Positions 11,660 through 25,526 of a DNA stretch of 64,000 nt are shown here, piece by piece. Made by a program: the position numbers and the translations under genes. Position 1 is the first letter of the stretch. Every line of letters begins with the position of its first letter. The notes beneath the pieces are model-generated. The model was not told the DNA's origin. It did no database searches and saw nothing but the letters and a program-made list of their open reading frames with translations. Source of the DNA: Neolentinus lepideus HHB14362 ss-1 (lineage: Eukaryota > Basidiomycota > Agaricomycetes > Gloeophyllales > Gloeophyllaceae); assembly GCA_001632425.1 (NCBI GenBank), contig KV425624.1, positions 26,440-90,439 on the forward strand, given 5' to 3'.

Positions 11660-13249
11660 TTATATTGCAACCTCATCCTTCAACGCTGCCGCTTCTCTCT
11701 TCCTTTCTTTCGCCACATCCGTCTCCCATCTACGTCCATCCTCGTCCACATCAATGCCCCTGATCATCCCATGGCCCCTTGCGTGCCGCAGATCTGCCTC
11801 TGACGCGAGTATGAAGCTGTCCTCGCCATCGTCATCGCCCGCGAGCTCGTCGAGCTCTTCCTCCTCGTCGCTCTCGAAGTCGCGTAGGCCCTTCTGCGCG
11901 AGGAGGGAAAGGCGCCGACTCGTACGGTCGACAATGAGCTTGTGGAGGGGCTGTACGGGTGCAGGTGTCGGCGGGATATTATCAAGGAAAGGTGAGGAGG
12001 AGGAAAGGAGGGTCAGGCCTGGCGTCGGCGCCTGCACGCAATTGCATCAGGACAACTGTCGAGTGGAACTAACAAAGTGCACTCACGTCCACGAATGAAA
12101 TATCCGAGCTGGGCATCGGGTCCGAACTCGGTATCTCGTTCTCTTGCTCCTTCCGCTTCCGCCGTCTCGCCTCCGCCAGTGCGATCCGCCTATCTACGTC
12201 CTTACAGCGATCCAGATACGTCTCCCACGCCGTAGCCGCGTTCCACCGGATGACCGAGATTGCCTCGTCCATGTCCTTCGGTCGCATTATCCACGGTGGC
12301 AGCGAGAGCGCGTTCTTGCCGGACGGAAAGATAGTCGGAGTTCGTGTATATAGCGGGATACGGGCTTGTGGATGTGATGGGGAGGGCTCTGGTGTGGGTA
12401 GCTCGTTCAAGTTGATATGCCCCCGCGCGAAGAAGGTGTACGGACGATTGCCAGTGCCCTTGCGTGAAGGTAGGGGAACAGTGTTGATGGTGATGTGTAA
12501 GGTAGTGTGATCATTGTGATGCTAGTTATCCGTTATCAGCCTTGCTTCGCGAGGTGAGAAAATGGACATACATAGATGAGGCCTCTTCTGAGAGAACTAC
12601 CGCGCGGCCAGACATTTTCCAGCGTGAACTCTTCTTCGTTTTCCCAGCTCCACACAGCTTCCTCATCGCCCTCATCTGCCTCAACCTCTCCCTCAAGTCC
12701 GCCAGGTCGGAAGTACGGATCGCGCTCACTCGATAGCTTCGCGATGATACAACCGCTTTGCATCTGACCAGGACGCTCCTTGCTATCAAACATCCCCACA
12801 CTCTTGACTATCTCGAACAGGTGACCCCCGGCGTTTGCGTCGCGTGCTTTTAGCGCATCCGCAGGATCACACTCGAACATGAACATGATGAGCTTCTGGA
12901 AAAGTTTGAACGAGTAATTGATAGGGACGTGGACAATCCTAAATGGCGGCATTTTTCCGTCTTCGTACATGTCGTCGCGAGAAGGGTGAACGACGACTTG
13001 CATCCGCAGAGCGACATATTTGCTGTAAGACATAGGCGGGGGCAGCTTGAGAGGGTTGGCTTTCAGTGGGCGATTGAGTCCAAAGGGGTTCGTCGGCGAG
13101 TCTGAAGGTGCTGGCAGGCTGTATCGCTTTGGCGTGCGCGGCGTCGCAAAGATGGAGGATGACGATGAGCCTTCTGTGAACGATGGCCCAGCTACACGCT
13201 TCGCTGGCGGCGGCGGCGACGAGAACTCGAGGGAACGTTTGGGTGGCAT
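11660..13249 (-). CDS. Basidiomycete conserved protein, pRiA4b ORF-3-like fold suspected
   Basis: Model: complement(join(11660..12031, 12087..12521, 12572..13249)), 494 aa, all introns phase 0 with good donors (GTATGT, GTGAGT). The N-terminus is a proline/serine-rich basic tail (MPPKRSLEFSSPPPPAKR), possibly nuclear. Residues about 75-225 form a globular domain with FRIVHVPINYSFKLFQKLI and HLFEIVK. It continues across the first intron (LIY|HHNDHTTLHITINTV) to PSRKGTGNRPYTFFARG. The middle part has a segment AATAWETYLDRCKDVDRRIA and basic KR clusters. The C-terminus is acidic (ESDEEEELDELAGDDDGED). The globular part resembles basidiomycete proteins assigned to the plasmid pRiA4b ORF-3-like fold. 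That match is from memory and weak, and no function is claimed. Confidence 0.75.
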
Positions 13250-14160
13250 GTTTGAAGCGTTGGTCGTCGTCGTGGCTAATAGCAGGCTAGGATGGACGTT
13301 GTGTGTAAAAGGAAGAAATACTCCCCCACGACTCCGACTAATAAACAGACGCGTCTCACGTGCAGATCGCGCAAGCCAAAATCATGTGACCGTGTTAAGG
13401 AGATCACGTACATGACAGTCTTATGTGACGGTGTGACTTATTACACGTACCATTAATCCTCCGTTCCATACTGGCGCTCTCGAACATAGATTGACGGCTG
13501 TATCTCGGTATATAGTGGAACGCTCTGCTGCTCAGGCATGCCCTATGCAAGAATTCTTTGGAGGCTCTTTAAACTACTGGCATTATAAGCTGGTCTGCGC
13601 GGTGTGCGGCTTCCACGGTCCTCACACGACTTGTTACACAATATTGATCAGTTTTGTCCGTTGACACGAGATATCACTGGCAGATCTTGCTCCAGGTCTA
13701 CGTGTAAGAACATTGTCGGTCAGTTCCATATCGCCAGCCAGAAAGATCGCGGCATCCAACCGTCCCAGTTTAAGTGCCTATCGGACATTGGGAGACACCA
13801 TCACGAATCCTGTCTACATGGGGCCGCTCATCGCTTGTCGGAAATCCTACGGTATTACGGCGTCTAAATCTCTCCGTTCACCGTGTGATCTCGCTCGGGA
13901 TACCGTGAAGCTTGAGCCAAAAGCACTCAGTAAGCAGGGACCTATCGTCGGCGGTCTCTTAACTCCGTTTCTTAAATTCGAACCAAGGTCACATAGTCCA
14001 ATTGCACTCTATCTACTAATGTCCTTGACTAAATCGAGATAGTATCTGAACGTTAACAACGGCATGTCACTTCGTACTTAATATCATAATACAAATAACA
14101 GCAAACGAATAAGTCTAGCGATACATAGTCATGTACATCGTGATGTAGTACGTTTTGTCG
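13250..14160. other. Intergenic, no gene recognised
   Basis: Upstream region of the minus-strand gene ending at 13249 and downstream region of the transporter at 14161. A 109-codon plus ORF (13713-14042) has no recognisable domain, and I do not call it. Confidence 0.45.
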
Positions 14161-15892
14161 TCAGGCTTTGAACATGATATGTCGTGAATGGAGTAACCGG
14201 GCCACACTTAGCACCGACCCACCAGCAATGGCGAGGACACCAGTAAAGATGATGAGTCTTTGGAAGTGCTTTTCATCGATTGTACTAACGAAGGCGCCTG
14301 CCGTGGGTGTGCCGACGAGGGTGGAGATGGCGACAAGCATGTATATGGAACCTTCGGTGGAATATTATCAGCCGGTCGATCGCATCACCTTCTCGAATAC
14401 TGACCAAACCGGGCCCCGTGTTTGTCCATGGGACTAATGCTCGCAATGTACGAAGGAATAAGAGAGATGGCAGCACCTATGATGGTTGTGAGCACCACCG
14501 GCAGGTTATAGGCAGGCTCTGAATGGACTTCTCACCAGAAAAGAAACCGTACAGGGCTGTGAATACGATTATGGGTATCTCGCCTTTGGCGGGTAACCAC
14601 AGGCATAGGCACAGCACTCCTGACATGATGGTACAGGGAAGAAGGATGTTCATTCTGCAACATTTCAGTGCTGGTACACCTAGGGCATAGGCGATGTAAC
14701 TTACGGTCCCAGTCGATCTGCCATTTTTCCTGGAACGACTCGAGAAATAATACCAAACACATTCAAGATAGCCAGTAAATATTTTGAGATGTGTTTTGAC
14801 ATCCCTCTGAAGTCCGCGTAGATCTCGACGTAGAAATAGGGCGTAAACAAGGCGTAGAAAAGCCTGAGATATATAAGCACCCCGCAAAAGCATGGATACC
14901 CGACCAACTTACAGGAAGGCACCAGCTCCCAACAAAGCGTATCTTGGATCCTTGAAGCCTTCCAAGTCAACCATATCTGATATATGTACCCGACCGCGCA
15001 GAGGGAGGCGGGTTCGCAGCGTTAGACAGGACACAACGAGACACAGCATCATCGTGAAAGCGGCGACTCGGACGGCCCAGCCAAACCCGATTAGCGGTAT
15101 GAGCTCCTGAAGCATGATGGGGTATATGACACCGCCGAGTGAGCTACCCGAAGCAACGATTCCAATAGCGAATGCGCGTTTTCGTTGGAACCAGTGGCCA
15201 ATGACGGCCAGAGCGGGTGTGAATCTGAATTTAGACGGATTTATTAATATATGTTCGAAGAGCTCGCATAATTATGACATACACCAGTGAGATACCTATG
15301 CCAAAGAGGACACCTTGTGAAAGGAAGAACTGCCAGATTTGATTTTCTTGTCCTAACGATACCATCATCATTGCGAACACTGCGATGACGGAGCCCAAAG
15401 GCATGATAACCTGTGGCAATCAGCTGTGGCGGATGTTCACTCCACATGACCAGGCCACTTACCCTTGATCCATAGACATCAAATATTCTGCCAATCACTG
15501 GTCCTAGACCATACAACAAGAACAATTGTAATGCACCAATTAATGATATCGTTGACGGAGAGGACTCCTTGAGGAGCGTCGTCTGGTAGTAGTCCTGGAA
15601 GACGCCCTGCGCGACATATGAGACACTTCTAGAATATAAGCTCCATACGACTTACATAGGCGTTAATTACCCCAAATGTCGAGAACAGCGCCAGATAGGC
15701 ACCAAGTACGACAGACCATGCTTGGAGTCCGCCGTCAGGAAACTCCGGTGTTGATGTACATGGCACCGAAGCATGTTCCAGATGGCTTCCAGGCTGACTT
15801 GCTTTCCCCTTTTCCGCGTCAAAGACCGAGTCAGCGACGGCCGTCCTCACCGACCCTTCGCGCGTACTGTCGCAGGAGGTCTTCAGAGACAT
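14161..15892 (-). CDS. MFS transporter, monocarboxylate-permease type (possibly frameshifted)
   Basis: The ATG at 15892 gives MSLKTSCDSTREGS. The family signature PDGGLQAWSVVLGAYLA marks the first membrane helix. Exons that splice in frame: 15892-15656, 15606-15463, 15410-15283, 15224-14913, 14863-14705, 14654-14536, then 14474-14405 and 14351-14161 (stop TGA). Conserved stretches are GVFQDYY, GLGPVIGRIFDVYG, FTPALAVIGHWFQRKRAFAIG, GKMADRLGP, LYGFFSG and LVAISTLVGTPTAGA. About 12 helices and 450 aa fit plasma-membrane transporters of the MCT/Mch-like family; the substrate is unknown. The exon at 14474 joins in the wrong frame by 2 nt: it has ATCTCTTATT where one more CT would keep the frame and give the family-like SLIP segment. 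Either this is a real lesion, a sequencing error, or my junction is wrong. Confidence 0.85.
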
Positions 15893-18800
15893 CGTCCCAG
15901 CAAAACGAAAGAGAGAGCGTGAGTGAGCCCGAAAGACGATCCTCCACAGAACACATCTCAGACTTAAATCGGCTTCGACGGCCAGCAGCACGGGACGTAG
16001 TCCCGCTTCGCTCGGTGTAACTGTTCCTCTTTCATTCCTCGGAATTACCAAGGCAAGACAGGCATCCTCGGAGGGCTTCCCGTGTAAGGGATGGGCGTCA
16101 CCTTATTGATAGAGCCCGTTGTGAGGCGTCGCGACGCGAAGTTGCGAATCTTGGTGCGATGAACACCGCTGATGGCATGGGCGCTTCACAAACGAGGGTC
16201 ACAAAAGCCGTCATCCTCATGGGTAGACTCGAGGTATATTTTCGTTGGAGGAACTTACCTCATGGCGGTGGACGCGCAGAGCATGATTAGACATTAACTA
16301 TCCAGACTCCGCGACTATGTACGGAAGGCAATTAGATTGAAGTGGCAGACTCACGTTCAACGCCGCCTATTCCGGTTGAATTCCTGTCATTGGTGTCGTG
16401 ATAACCTTCTGGAGACACTTCCTTCCTTTAACAGGGATATTCCTGCGAGATACAAGGCAAACATCTAGTCATCCCCGTAGATCTGAGGCAACTCTGGCAT
16501 CTTCTGTCTGCTTCGCTAGTTTCTGGACTAGGTCGAAGGCAGCGACAAAGCGAAATATCGCAAGTGTAGACAGGGTCTCTCTCTTTGCATCAAGACGCCG
16601 CGGTCTTCGAGTTCTCTGCCAGCTAGCACGGGCTCACATCCCCGCGTCGAGGGTGCATGTCGAAGGCATCGATGGTCGAGCAGTTGTCACATTCGTCAAG
16701 AATGCCAACTGGCTCCTTAGCAGGGTCAGATACAGGTAGATCTGGTCCAAATCTCTGGTTCGCGCTACCGAGTATCATTAATGTTGTACAAATTGAAGTT
16801 CTGCCGGCCAAACTACTCCCATGCTACCTCAATTAATGAGGTCAGTGGTTTTCAGCGTGGAATAGACGATGTGATGATCAACGATATCCTTCCGCGCGAA
16901 CCTCGTCTGCAGAGGCTACGACTCCTTTCTCACACCGCACGTACGGTGAGTCCCTCTTCACCTCGACCGATATTAATTCTCACTGATCATCGCAAGTTTG
17001 CTGTACAGCGCGTCACATATGCACTGAAACGACCCGTGCCAGCGCATCGGCTAATGTAGCTCATGCGGATGCTGGCTGCCGATGCCCCGCGGACCACTGC
17101 CAACGGCTTTGTTCATGCAGAATTAGGACAGTTCGCTTCCGACTTCGCCTCTCCTCCGCTATTGTACGGGAGCACACGACCCTAACCTACGCTGATCAGA
17201 GCTGCACACGGTCTATAGAATAGTGGTTCTGGACGACTTTAGTCTGTGTGCTTGCCTGTCCCCTGTTGTTAGTGGAGCGGCCCTACCGTCATGCCAACTG
17301 CTGCTGGTCGTGTCTCTGGCCTGCAGGACTGACGAATGCCTACGGGACCGCTTTCCACATGCTCAGCCTTCAATACAGGGTGGCGTGTCACACATACTGT
17401 CTTGTGATTAACGTAAGGCCCGACTATTCACTGTCCCAGGATGAGTACTCGTGGATCAAGACCTAGTTGGACTGCGTTCTGCTTCCTCGCAATGCCAACG
17501 GCTCTTCTAAGGAACTAATAGGCAATCTGCCTCTCAAGTCGGGCTGTCTAAGAAAGCAGATGACCCTAACCTACCCCTCTTGACGGTGCCGTTGCTCTCT
17601 CTAGTAAAGAACCTCGGGCTTTGCTCCCCGTTCTTTTCGGACTCGACGACAGAGTACACGAAGTACCTCGTGCTACAGCGAGCTTTTACTAGAACTGTCA
17701 GAGGCGTGGAGACTCTGATACGGTTTGCTCCGGTATGCTCACCGCGGACCTCCTGGTAACTCAATGTTTACTAGTTTTGAAAGCTATGTGCTGGCGCTGC
17801 AGAATGAGATGCCCGGTCAATGTATTGGTGGAGCAGTAACCACGTCCACTGGTGCAGCCGACGATCTCAATCCAAGAGCGCATCTACCCTGATCTGGCAG
17901 CCTTTCATCTTGAATATTTGAATCTGCAGAACCGCAATTTCTTCGGGTAATCCCGTTGTGCTACTGTACGCCACATCTAATATACTAACGTCTATCCGTC
18001 TACTGGGGTCGCCACCGCAATGTCCCGAGGTCGTGACGACAATTAATGTCAATGAGCCTATTCGCTACATAAGAGCGCACGTTCAGCCCTGCAAATCAGC
18101 TGGAGGTGAGTATAATGGATTGGTGTTTTCTAATTGACCTTTTTGACAAGCGAACTGGAGCACGCCTCGAAAATGCTATTAGCCTCAGTCCGCGGCCTGC
18201 TCTCTCTATCACCTGGCCACTATGATTCACAGTCGACTTCTGGCAAATCTCTGGGCGCTCCAGGAGACTAAATGCAGCTTGAATGGATTCCTGAAGCGTG
18301 CGCTAATAGATGCAAATCCTCGCTGGCGCTGTAATATCGGGCAATATGACAGGTCGATGTGACGCAGTCTTTCATTGATAAAGCTCTCAGTATTCAATGT
18401 TGAATCACCGCGGTGCAGCTACCCAGCCGCCACACCGTGTATTTCGCGTGGTCTTGGGGCCTGGGTTCTGTGAATACTCGCCGCAACTAATATACAGGTA
18501 TGCACCTAGCAGGATCCTTGACTGCCTTCGATATCACGTTTATCTCCGAGGCGAATGGTCCCGTTCTGTTGAACAAAAGTCAATTCTGTATAGTTAGACC
18601 TAGTTGGACTGTTCCATCTGTGTGGCGTCACTGGCGTGGCAGACTCCGTGCTGAGAGAGGTGGCGGCTTCATTTTAGTTCGCGACACGCCAACGCGCTAG
18701 TACGTCTGACCTCTTCTGACTAGCTGAGATCAGCTATTGCAACACGATATTTGTTTTTACGAGCCTCGAAGAATGGAGGTGAGTCCATGAGACTCGAGCG

Positions 18801-21800
18801 GCGTGGCGAATTTCGTACCTCTCGGAAATGCGATGTCGAGGTCATTGAATAGACTACATGCATATTTAAACATATGCTTGATGAGAAATTTGTTTATAGT
18901 ATGGACTACAAAGAGACTACAAAATCGGTTATGTAGTCTCAGTTCACTATACCGGCTTCCTTATTTCCGCAGTTTGCATCGGTTCCATCCACCCCTCTCA
19001 ATATATGTGTTTACACATATTGATTGTCTTTCTGAATATTTTGGTGAATTTTCGACGTGGATCACAGGCTGGAGATATCGCTAACGTGCTTTGGGAAGCG
19101 TTTGTTACCGTGGGAATAGGTCTTCAAGGGAGACGTAGTCGATGGCGCAGCCCTCCCGCGTCGATGGATCTCTGTGCTTGACTGTTTTCGTTGGTCTGAT
19201 GCCGCTCTACTCAGCACGCAGGACTCGTAAAAATATTGTGCCATGCAACGGTCCACTTCCCCCAAGTCTTCGACAAGTGTTTGATAATTCAGCCCATGAG
19301 TGTGGACTCGGACGTTTGCGCCGTTCCTTCCGAGTCCTCAGCCTCTTGCAAGTTCAAGATGCCTTTCTTCCTCTCCACCACCATCTTTCCTCCTATTCAT
19401 CCTCCTAGCTGCCGTATGAACTACTGGTAAGTGAAGCTCTGTGAGTGCAAATATGCTAGGTCTGCAACGGCAGGCTTCTAGGCTCCGAGCTATAGTAAAC
19501 CATCGAATGTCGCCGCCCTCGATGGTTCTGGTCGTGGTTTTGTAGCTAACCTTTTACCCCGTGCCAGAGTCGTGGCAAAAATTCCTTTTTCGCTACTTCA
19601 GCAGAAGTCCTCGCGTAGCCCGTAGCCCAATCTTCGTGGAGTGGCCGGATTTCAATGGCAGTGCCTTCTTCCAATCCCAGAGGTACCCAATTGCAAGTGA
19701 CAAGATCGGAAGTGTCTACCAGAGCACTACGCAAAACAGTCATTCGTCGTCTCCCTTCATTCTCGGTGAAACCCACTCCACTACTATGAATGTGGACATA
19801 CTGAAGACACACTAGTGAGTACGCAATCGGTGCCTTCGAGCCTATACGGACTTTGGTTGTGCGTGTATTAACTGATAGCGTAGACGTTGGGCTCTTCCCT
19901 TACCTTTCCCCATCGCCGATGCTAGTGCATATACCCGCGATCTTATCTCTCAAGAACGAGCGATGCCCCGTGATGTTGAAGATCAAGCGGCCAAAGTTCC
20001 CATCTTTGACTGTATTGGTGTCAATATTATTCTGTTCTGAAGAAACTGACCTAAGCGTGTATATCTTGTCACCCTGTGGGTCCTGTGCATTGCGATGTTT
20101 TCTCCGATTGTAATCTCTGTCCAAGACTTGTGCGTCTCTCTAACTTACTCGTAACTCCTACAATAATTGTTTCCTTTATCTCGCGACCAGCAAGGTCTTT
20201 CGTATGTCCGACGTTTTGCAATCATTGGCCTTTATGTGCCACAGCTTCATCTCGACTTCGAGGCCGTCCGCCCGTTATACATCTTCTACATCAGTCAATC
20301 AATCTCTTATATCCTTTTCCTCTCCTATATTTACTGTCGCCGCCATTGTTCCATCCTTCCGTCTAACGTTCATCTTCTGCAATCAAGCGGCAGTCGAAGA
20401 AGCCCCGGACTCCTTGGACCGTGCACGGCTACCTCAGAACGTCGGAGTGGCGACACGAATCTGCGAAAGCACAGACCCCACAGGAATTGCAAAGTGCAAG
20501 GTACTGGGCCACCTCAGATGTCAGACTTATGGCAGCGAGCGTCCAATTTGATTGCAACTGAAGTACGTAGCCAAATTAAATTGCTCGAGATCTTATCTCG
20601 GCGCTTCCTCTCTCATTTTTGGGGGCTATACTGATATATCCACGGACGACCCATGGCCAACAAAATCGAGCGCTCAGAACTAGCTCATCATGGCTGTCCC
20701 CATGCACTACTTAGTCGTGCTGTGCTTGTAGCTGCCGTTATGGGTTCAGCTCCATATGCTCTGCATGTCTGAATCGCTGACTATCAACCGTGTTGTTACT
20801 GGCTGCCTTAACATTCTTGACATGGGAATGACAATTAACTTTGCGGATGAGGTATCGTCGATGGTCGAATGCTAGCATTTCTTTCTCACTGAACTCCCGT
20901 TGTATCATAGGTGCACTACGTATGGCAGTCAGTCGTCACATGACTCTACAATGTTACGCCCACTTCTCATGCCGACAATTTCCCAGAGACATCAAAACTT
21001 GTCTGAAATGGACATACCTGTTCATCCTTCATTTCCCAATTCTTCGTACAGATGTGCAATACAAGCGTCCAAGTGCACCTCAACTTCGACCCCTTCACCG
21101 TTTCACACTTTTCACAGGTCCCTCTTCACGATCATCGCCACTAACGCGTATTTCACGCGCATTGACTGTCGGGACTGGATCATCTACGAGGCAGCTGCAG
21201 TCGAGGCCATTACTCTCGCAATCTAGGCTGTTCTCATCATCCGTGGTGCGTCCTATCCTCATCCTATTCTACTTTCCAGTTGAAGCTGAACTATCTCGTT
21301 AGTTGATGCCTTGTATAACCAAGTTAAAATACATGCTATATTTCCTCGCCTTCTTCATAGTCCCCGAAGTCATCGTGATGCTCACCGCGCTCTGCCATTC
21401 CGAAGATGAGTCTTGTCTGATGATCGATATCGATGCCTTATTGGCACGTCTTCTCGACTCTTACCGACTCTTACGTCTGCCGCACGTCTTTAACATCGGA
21501 TTCCAGATCTAGGATCGATTTTCTCATTCGAAATAATCCTTTTCGGGTTGATTCTGAAAGTCTTTTCCAGAATATTCATCGTGGCCTTGGTGAGAGATCA
21601 ACGCTCTACGTATTTGTCCGAGATAGGACATGGGCTTTCGCCTTATTTTTTGGTATGTTTGCGGACACTTTGCACCGAACTGAATACACTAATCTTCCAC
21701 TTCACAGAATCACAGTAACCACGCTTCTAAAGAACTTCATGTATCGGCTTAACCATACACCCCTAGCTGGAATCTACTATTATCAGTGAGTGAATTTCGC

Positions 21801-22913
21801 CTTTGCTGTCTGTATCCGCCAATGAACCATTCGCCACCTGTCTCTTTGCCGTACGCTTCACCCTGTTTTCTTCCTTGTGCTTGTTCCGGATGTCACTCGT
21901 CTTCCTTCCAAGAGCCCTCACGTACTCCTGCAACCTTCGCCGCTTCTGCATGCGAGGGCCTAACAACAGCTCTTCCCTCATGACCAGCATCCGATTACCC
22001 TCTGCTGATCGAGATCCTTCGCATTACGGTACGCCCTCGGCAACGCTGCTTGCGCCAACAGACGATATACCATTCAAGACGATTCCGAGCTCTCCGATCT
22101 GTCTGAGTGCACTGTACTAAACGATACACTCCACCTGCTCCCATCTCATCCGTCCGGGCCCACCCTTTCTAGTCGAGTGTTACCATGTACCATTACATCA
22201 CTAATTCTCGGCTGAGTCTTTATGCTTGTCTCCGTAACTCCATTGTCTTACAACACGAGCACTAGCAGATAAATAAACATCACTTGCTCACCCCCCGCGC
22301 CTGCTCCAGTTCTCCTGACCTTTTGTTAAAATTCGACAGCGAAATAATACATGGGTGTTCATACAGTTTGCCTTGTTCGGCGTTCACAGATTCACCTCGG
22401 CTAACTTCACTCGTATAATCGGTCTCGACACCCTCCGAGGCAGTTGGTACGCTCTATCGCAATCTCTCACCATAGCAATTCCAATATTCTACCAATATCA
22501 AGCCAATATCCCTTCTCTGGCAGTGCGGGCCACCTCGGCATACCAGCATGCCGCGGCCACGAGGCATCCGGAACCGGCGAAGACGGCCCAAACATGCGCT
22601 CCTCGCTCCGTCGGACGCTTTTGCGTTCTCCTTCCCCTAGATTTTCTTGATCGTTTCGTCTGGGTCGTATACAAAAAAAATCTTCGCGTCGTGCACAATG
22701 TCTTTACCGTCGTCTCTCGCCTTTATACCCTGATACCCTCTTCTGTCCACCAAGGACGGCGCTGGAAGCTTAATCCCGCGCCGAGCGCTAGCAACTCGGT
22801 CCTCTTATGACATCGCCGTGCTCACAGCGAAGTTTGAGTTCAGTTCGCTGGCAGCCAGCCCGAAGGGATTATAATAGCGCTGGACTGAGTGAGGGACAGC
22901 TTGCGTCCTGCTA
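15893..22913. other. 7-kb stretch without a supportable gene
   Basis: Many short ORFs occur on both strands, but none shows a domain, and none chains into exons with good splice sites. Pyrimidine-rich tracts dominate parts of 20.2-22.3 kb. The word GACCTAGTTGGACTG recurs at about 17461 and 18598. A GACTACAAA cluster lies at 18904-18938. A minus ORF at 19546-19812 reads protein-like but matches nothing I know. The region may be old degraded transposon or gene remnants, or may hold non-coding RNA genes I cannot recognise. Confidence 0.45.
18904..18938. repeat. GACTACAAA repeat with inverted TGTAGTC
   Basis: Two direct copies of GACTACAAA (18904-18912, 18915-18923) are followed by TGTAGTC (18932-18938) on the opposite strand, forming a short hairpin. 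It uses the same core as the palindromes at 4402-4446 and in element X. Confidence 0.7.
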
Positions 22914-24307
22914 ATGAACCTCGAGCATGCTCCTAAGCCGCCGTCGCCCACCGCTCTGCGAGGTACGCGTCCGATCTGCGTTGCACGACACGGACCTGCG
23001 TTTGATAGATTGATTGTGTCGACGTTAGTGGCGGCCACGATCGTGCACCCAGTGGCGATCCTGTGCACGGTGTTCCGGCTGGGGTACCGGTATACGAGGC
23101 TGAGGTTCTGGTGGGACGACCTGCTCGCGGGGCTGTCGATGGCTCTGGACGTGGTGTGTTTGGTTTCGATTTGGATACTCACGGATAGCTCATGTAAGTG
23201 CAAATCATACACGTCGCGAAAACCATGACATATGTTTAAATTGTGCAGCGGTCGGTCCGGTACATCAACCCAGGAAAGCCCTAGTCGTCGCATACTGGTT
23301 CGCGTCGATCGCATTCACTTCGGTTTTATGGTGAGTATTCTGCGGTGATGACTAGCATCCCCTTGACCACTGGGATCCCAGGTCTGCTCGGCTAAGTATC
23401 CTGTATTCTGTCATGAGAATTACGCCGAGCACGATGATGCTTCGCCGCGTCATGTACGCTATGGCTGTCTCCTTCGGCCTTATGTACATCAGTATCATCA
23501 TCCAGAAGGTCTACATGTGTGCCCACCACGGGAAATGGGAGACAACGCACATATTGCAATGCCATCTCGGGAACGGAATAGCTATTACGGAATTAACCAG
23601 TGAGTGCTCAGGGACGCTGATCTTACCCATGCTTTAACAGTGATTCTCCGAGCAGCTGATTGCATATCCGACATCATTCTTGTTGCTATTCCATGGGGAC
23701 TGCTATTGCGCATCCGCCTTCCCAAAGCGCACCGCAAGCTGCTGCTTACGATATTCTCCGCTAGTATTGTCACAACCGCTGTGAGTATACCCCACGCCGT
23801 GTTCGTGTTAGGCCCCGAAGGCCTTCTTTCTGATATAACAGCTCATGTCGAGGTGACGCATAGCAATTATAAACTTGTGGAAATGATCATTAATTGTCTT
23901 TCCAGGCCGGAGTATCCCTAATCGTAGCAAACCTCCTAGTAATTCTTACCTACATCTACAAAGTAATCAAGCACGGACAAAACATGGACGACTCCGGACC
24001 AGCACCTGCCACCGACGTTCGTGACCCTCAGCGGGTATCTCTACCGTACACCTTAAACCCCCATGCAGCGTGGACCCACTCGACGATTCTGAATACCTAC
24101 GATCTCCAACAGATCGGGCAGCCTATCTCCGCATCCGAGCCGTCGCAACCAGGGTCTCGGGCGGACTCTAGGATGCATACCGGCACACAAGAGGACTCGC
24201 GGTTGAATGTGACTACAATGGCGGACTGCGACCCGCCGCTGAGGAGGGATATTTTTGATGATAGCAGTTCCATGAACGATACAAAGTCTCGCGATGACAA
24301 GACTTGA
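22914..24307 (+). CDS. Fungal rhodopsin-like seven-transmembrane integral membrane protein
   Basis: Model: join(22914..23193, 23249..23330, 23382..23599, 23641..23852, 23906..24307), 397 aa, all junctions in frame. The architecture matches the fungal rhodopsin-domain family (Pfam-type Fung_rhodopsin). The first helix (IVSTLVAATIVHPVAILCTV) is followed by FRLGYRYTRLRFWWDDLLAG. Next come SILYSVMRITPSTMMLRR at a splice junction, then an extracellular loop with conserved cysteines (MCAHHGKW, QCHLGNG). The later helices are VILRAADCISDIILVAIPWG and AGVSLIVANLLVILTYIY. The cytoplasmic tail of about 120 aa is polar. These are plasma-membrane proteins resembling the helical core of Pth11-like receptors; ligand and role are unknown. 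The start is the only ATG before the first helix with a clean context. Confidence 0.88.
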
Positions 24308-25526
24308 CAAGGGATGTCTTCCGACGGCGTCTCGGTGTGTGGAAGATAGGCAGTCCGATGGACGTGACCGGGCTTCTCGTGCGTGCACATTCTATTGTCT
24401 CCTTGGTGTTGTTCTCTGAAGCCCGCATCTAGGGTGAAGAGCCCGTATATATACCTGTGACCATTAACGATCATGACTTTACGTTCTTCATTGTAAGTTT
24501 TTTCTTCGACTTTGTACCCCGCCTTGGCTTACGCCACATTCACAGTTTTGAGTTCTACTGTAGCACAATCAACATAGTATCTGTTTAGTGTATGTATTGG
24601 GTAATGTAATCCCCATCGTTGTTCCCTTCTAGTACTAGTATTTGCTTGTCGCTTTAACTTGCTGCTACTTCTCTAAAATGCCACGATCAGGGACCCGCAT
24701 ATACGCCATCTGTTAGACTGCAGTTCGATGCGGACACTGCATTATTTAATGTTGTGACTTCAGTGAGCCCGTCAGGGCGTCTGTTTCCGTTTCTGGTTCG
24801 TGCACTGTCAGCAAAGTCAGTACTTGAGTAATGTCCTGTGGGAGCATTGTGGTGATGTCATATTGCGTCCGACCTTTCCAAATTGGGAAGGCTAATATCC
24901 TAATCTAGAGAGCCACGGTGATCATGCCTTCGATCGCAGCTCGCGAAACGTTATGATCGACCTCTCTGATCGTCACATTTTCACTACGTCATTTCGCTTT
25001 ACAGTGACTCTGGCTGGGTATATAACTCCTACTGCCATTGACAATCCTCCATCACTCTTCTTTCCCCCCTTCCTCCACCACGGACACTTGAGATGGCCAT
25101 TATGCTACCCTCGACTGCTATGCTATGAACACTGTATATTTCCTTACCAACTAGACTGCTAAAGATCGACTTAGAGTCCTGGTACGCTGTCAGCGTCCAA
25201 TGTCCGTTCCTATTGATTTTTTGGCTACATCCTCCATGAAACAGATCCTTTTATGGTTTTCCCTGATGAAATAGCGGCATTGCTCGCAAAGGAAAAGTCT
25301 GTCCTTCTGGTCGGTGCCTCTAAGGCACAGATGTCAGTATTCAGGGCTATTGTGTCGCGCTTTTCTATCGTTAACGGAAGTAGTTGCTATTTTTAGATCA
25401 AAAGTCTCCGACAAGAAATGGCACTCTTCCTGTGTTCGTTGTTGTTAGCCTGCTCTGCCTAGTGTCCGACCCTGGCCCTATATAACGCGCTCGGTCTGAA
25501 GGACCAGCCATTTTGTACCCGATACC
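24308..25526. other. Intergenic, no gene recognised
   Basis: Contains the 3' region of the membrane-protein gene and the promoter of the nuclease. Only short ORFs without recognisable content are present. Confidence 0.5.

Noticed and set aside
13713..14042. 109-codon plus-strand ORF
   Set aside because: No domain, and the opposite strand is full of stops; probably chance, although the composition looks somewhat coding-like.
19546..19812. 88-codon minus ORF with protein-like composition
   Set aside because: No recognisable family, no flanking exons with good splice sites.
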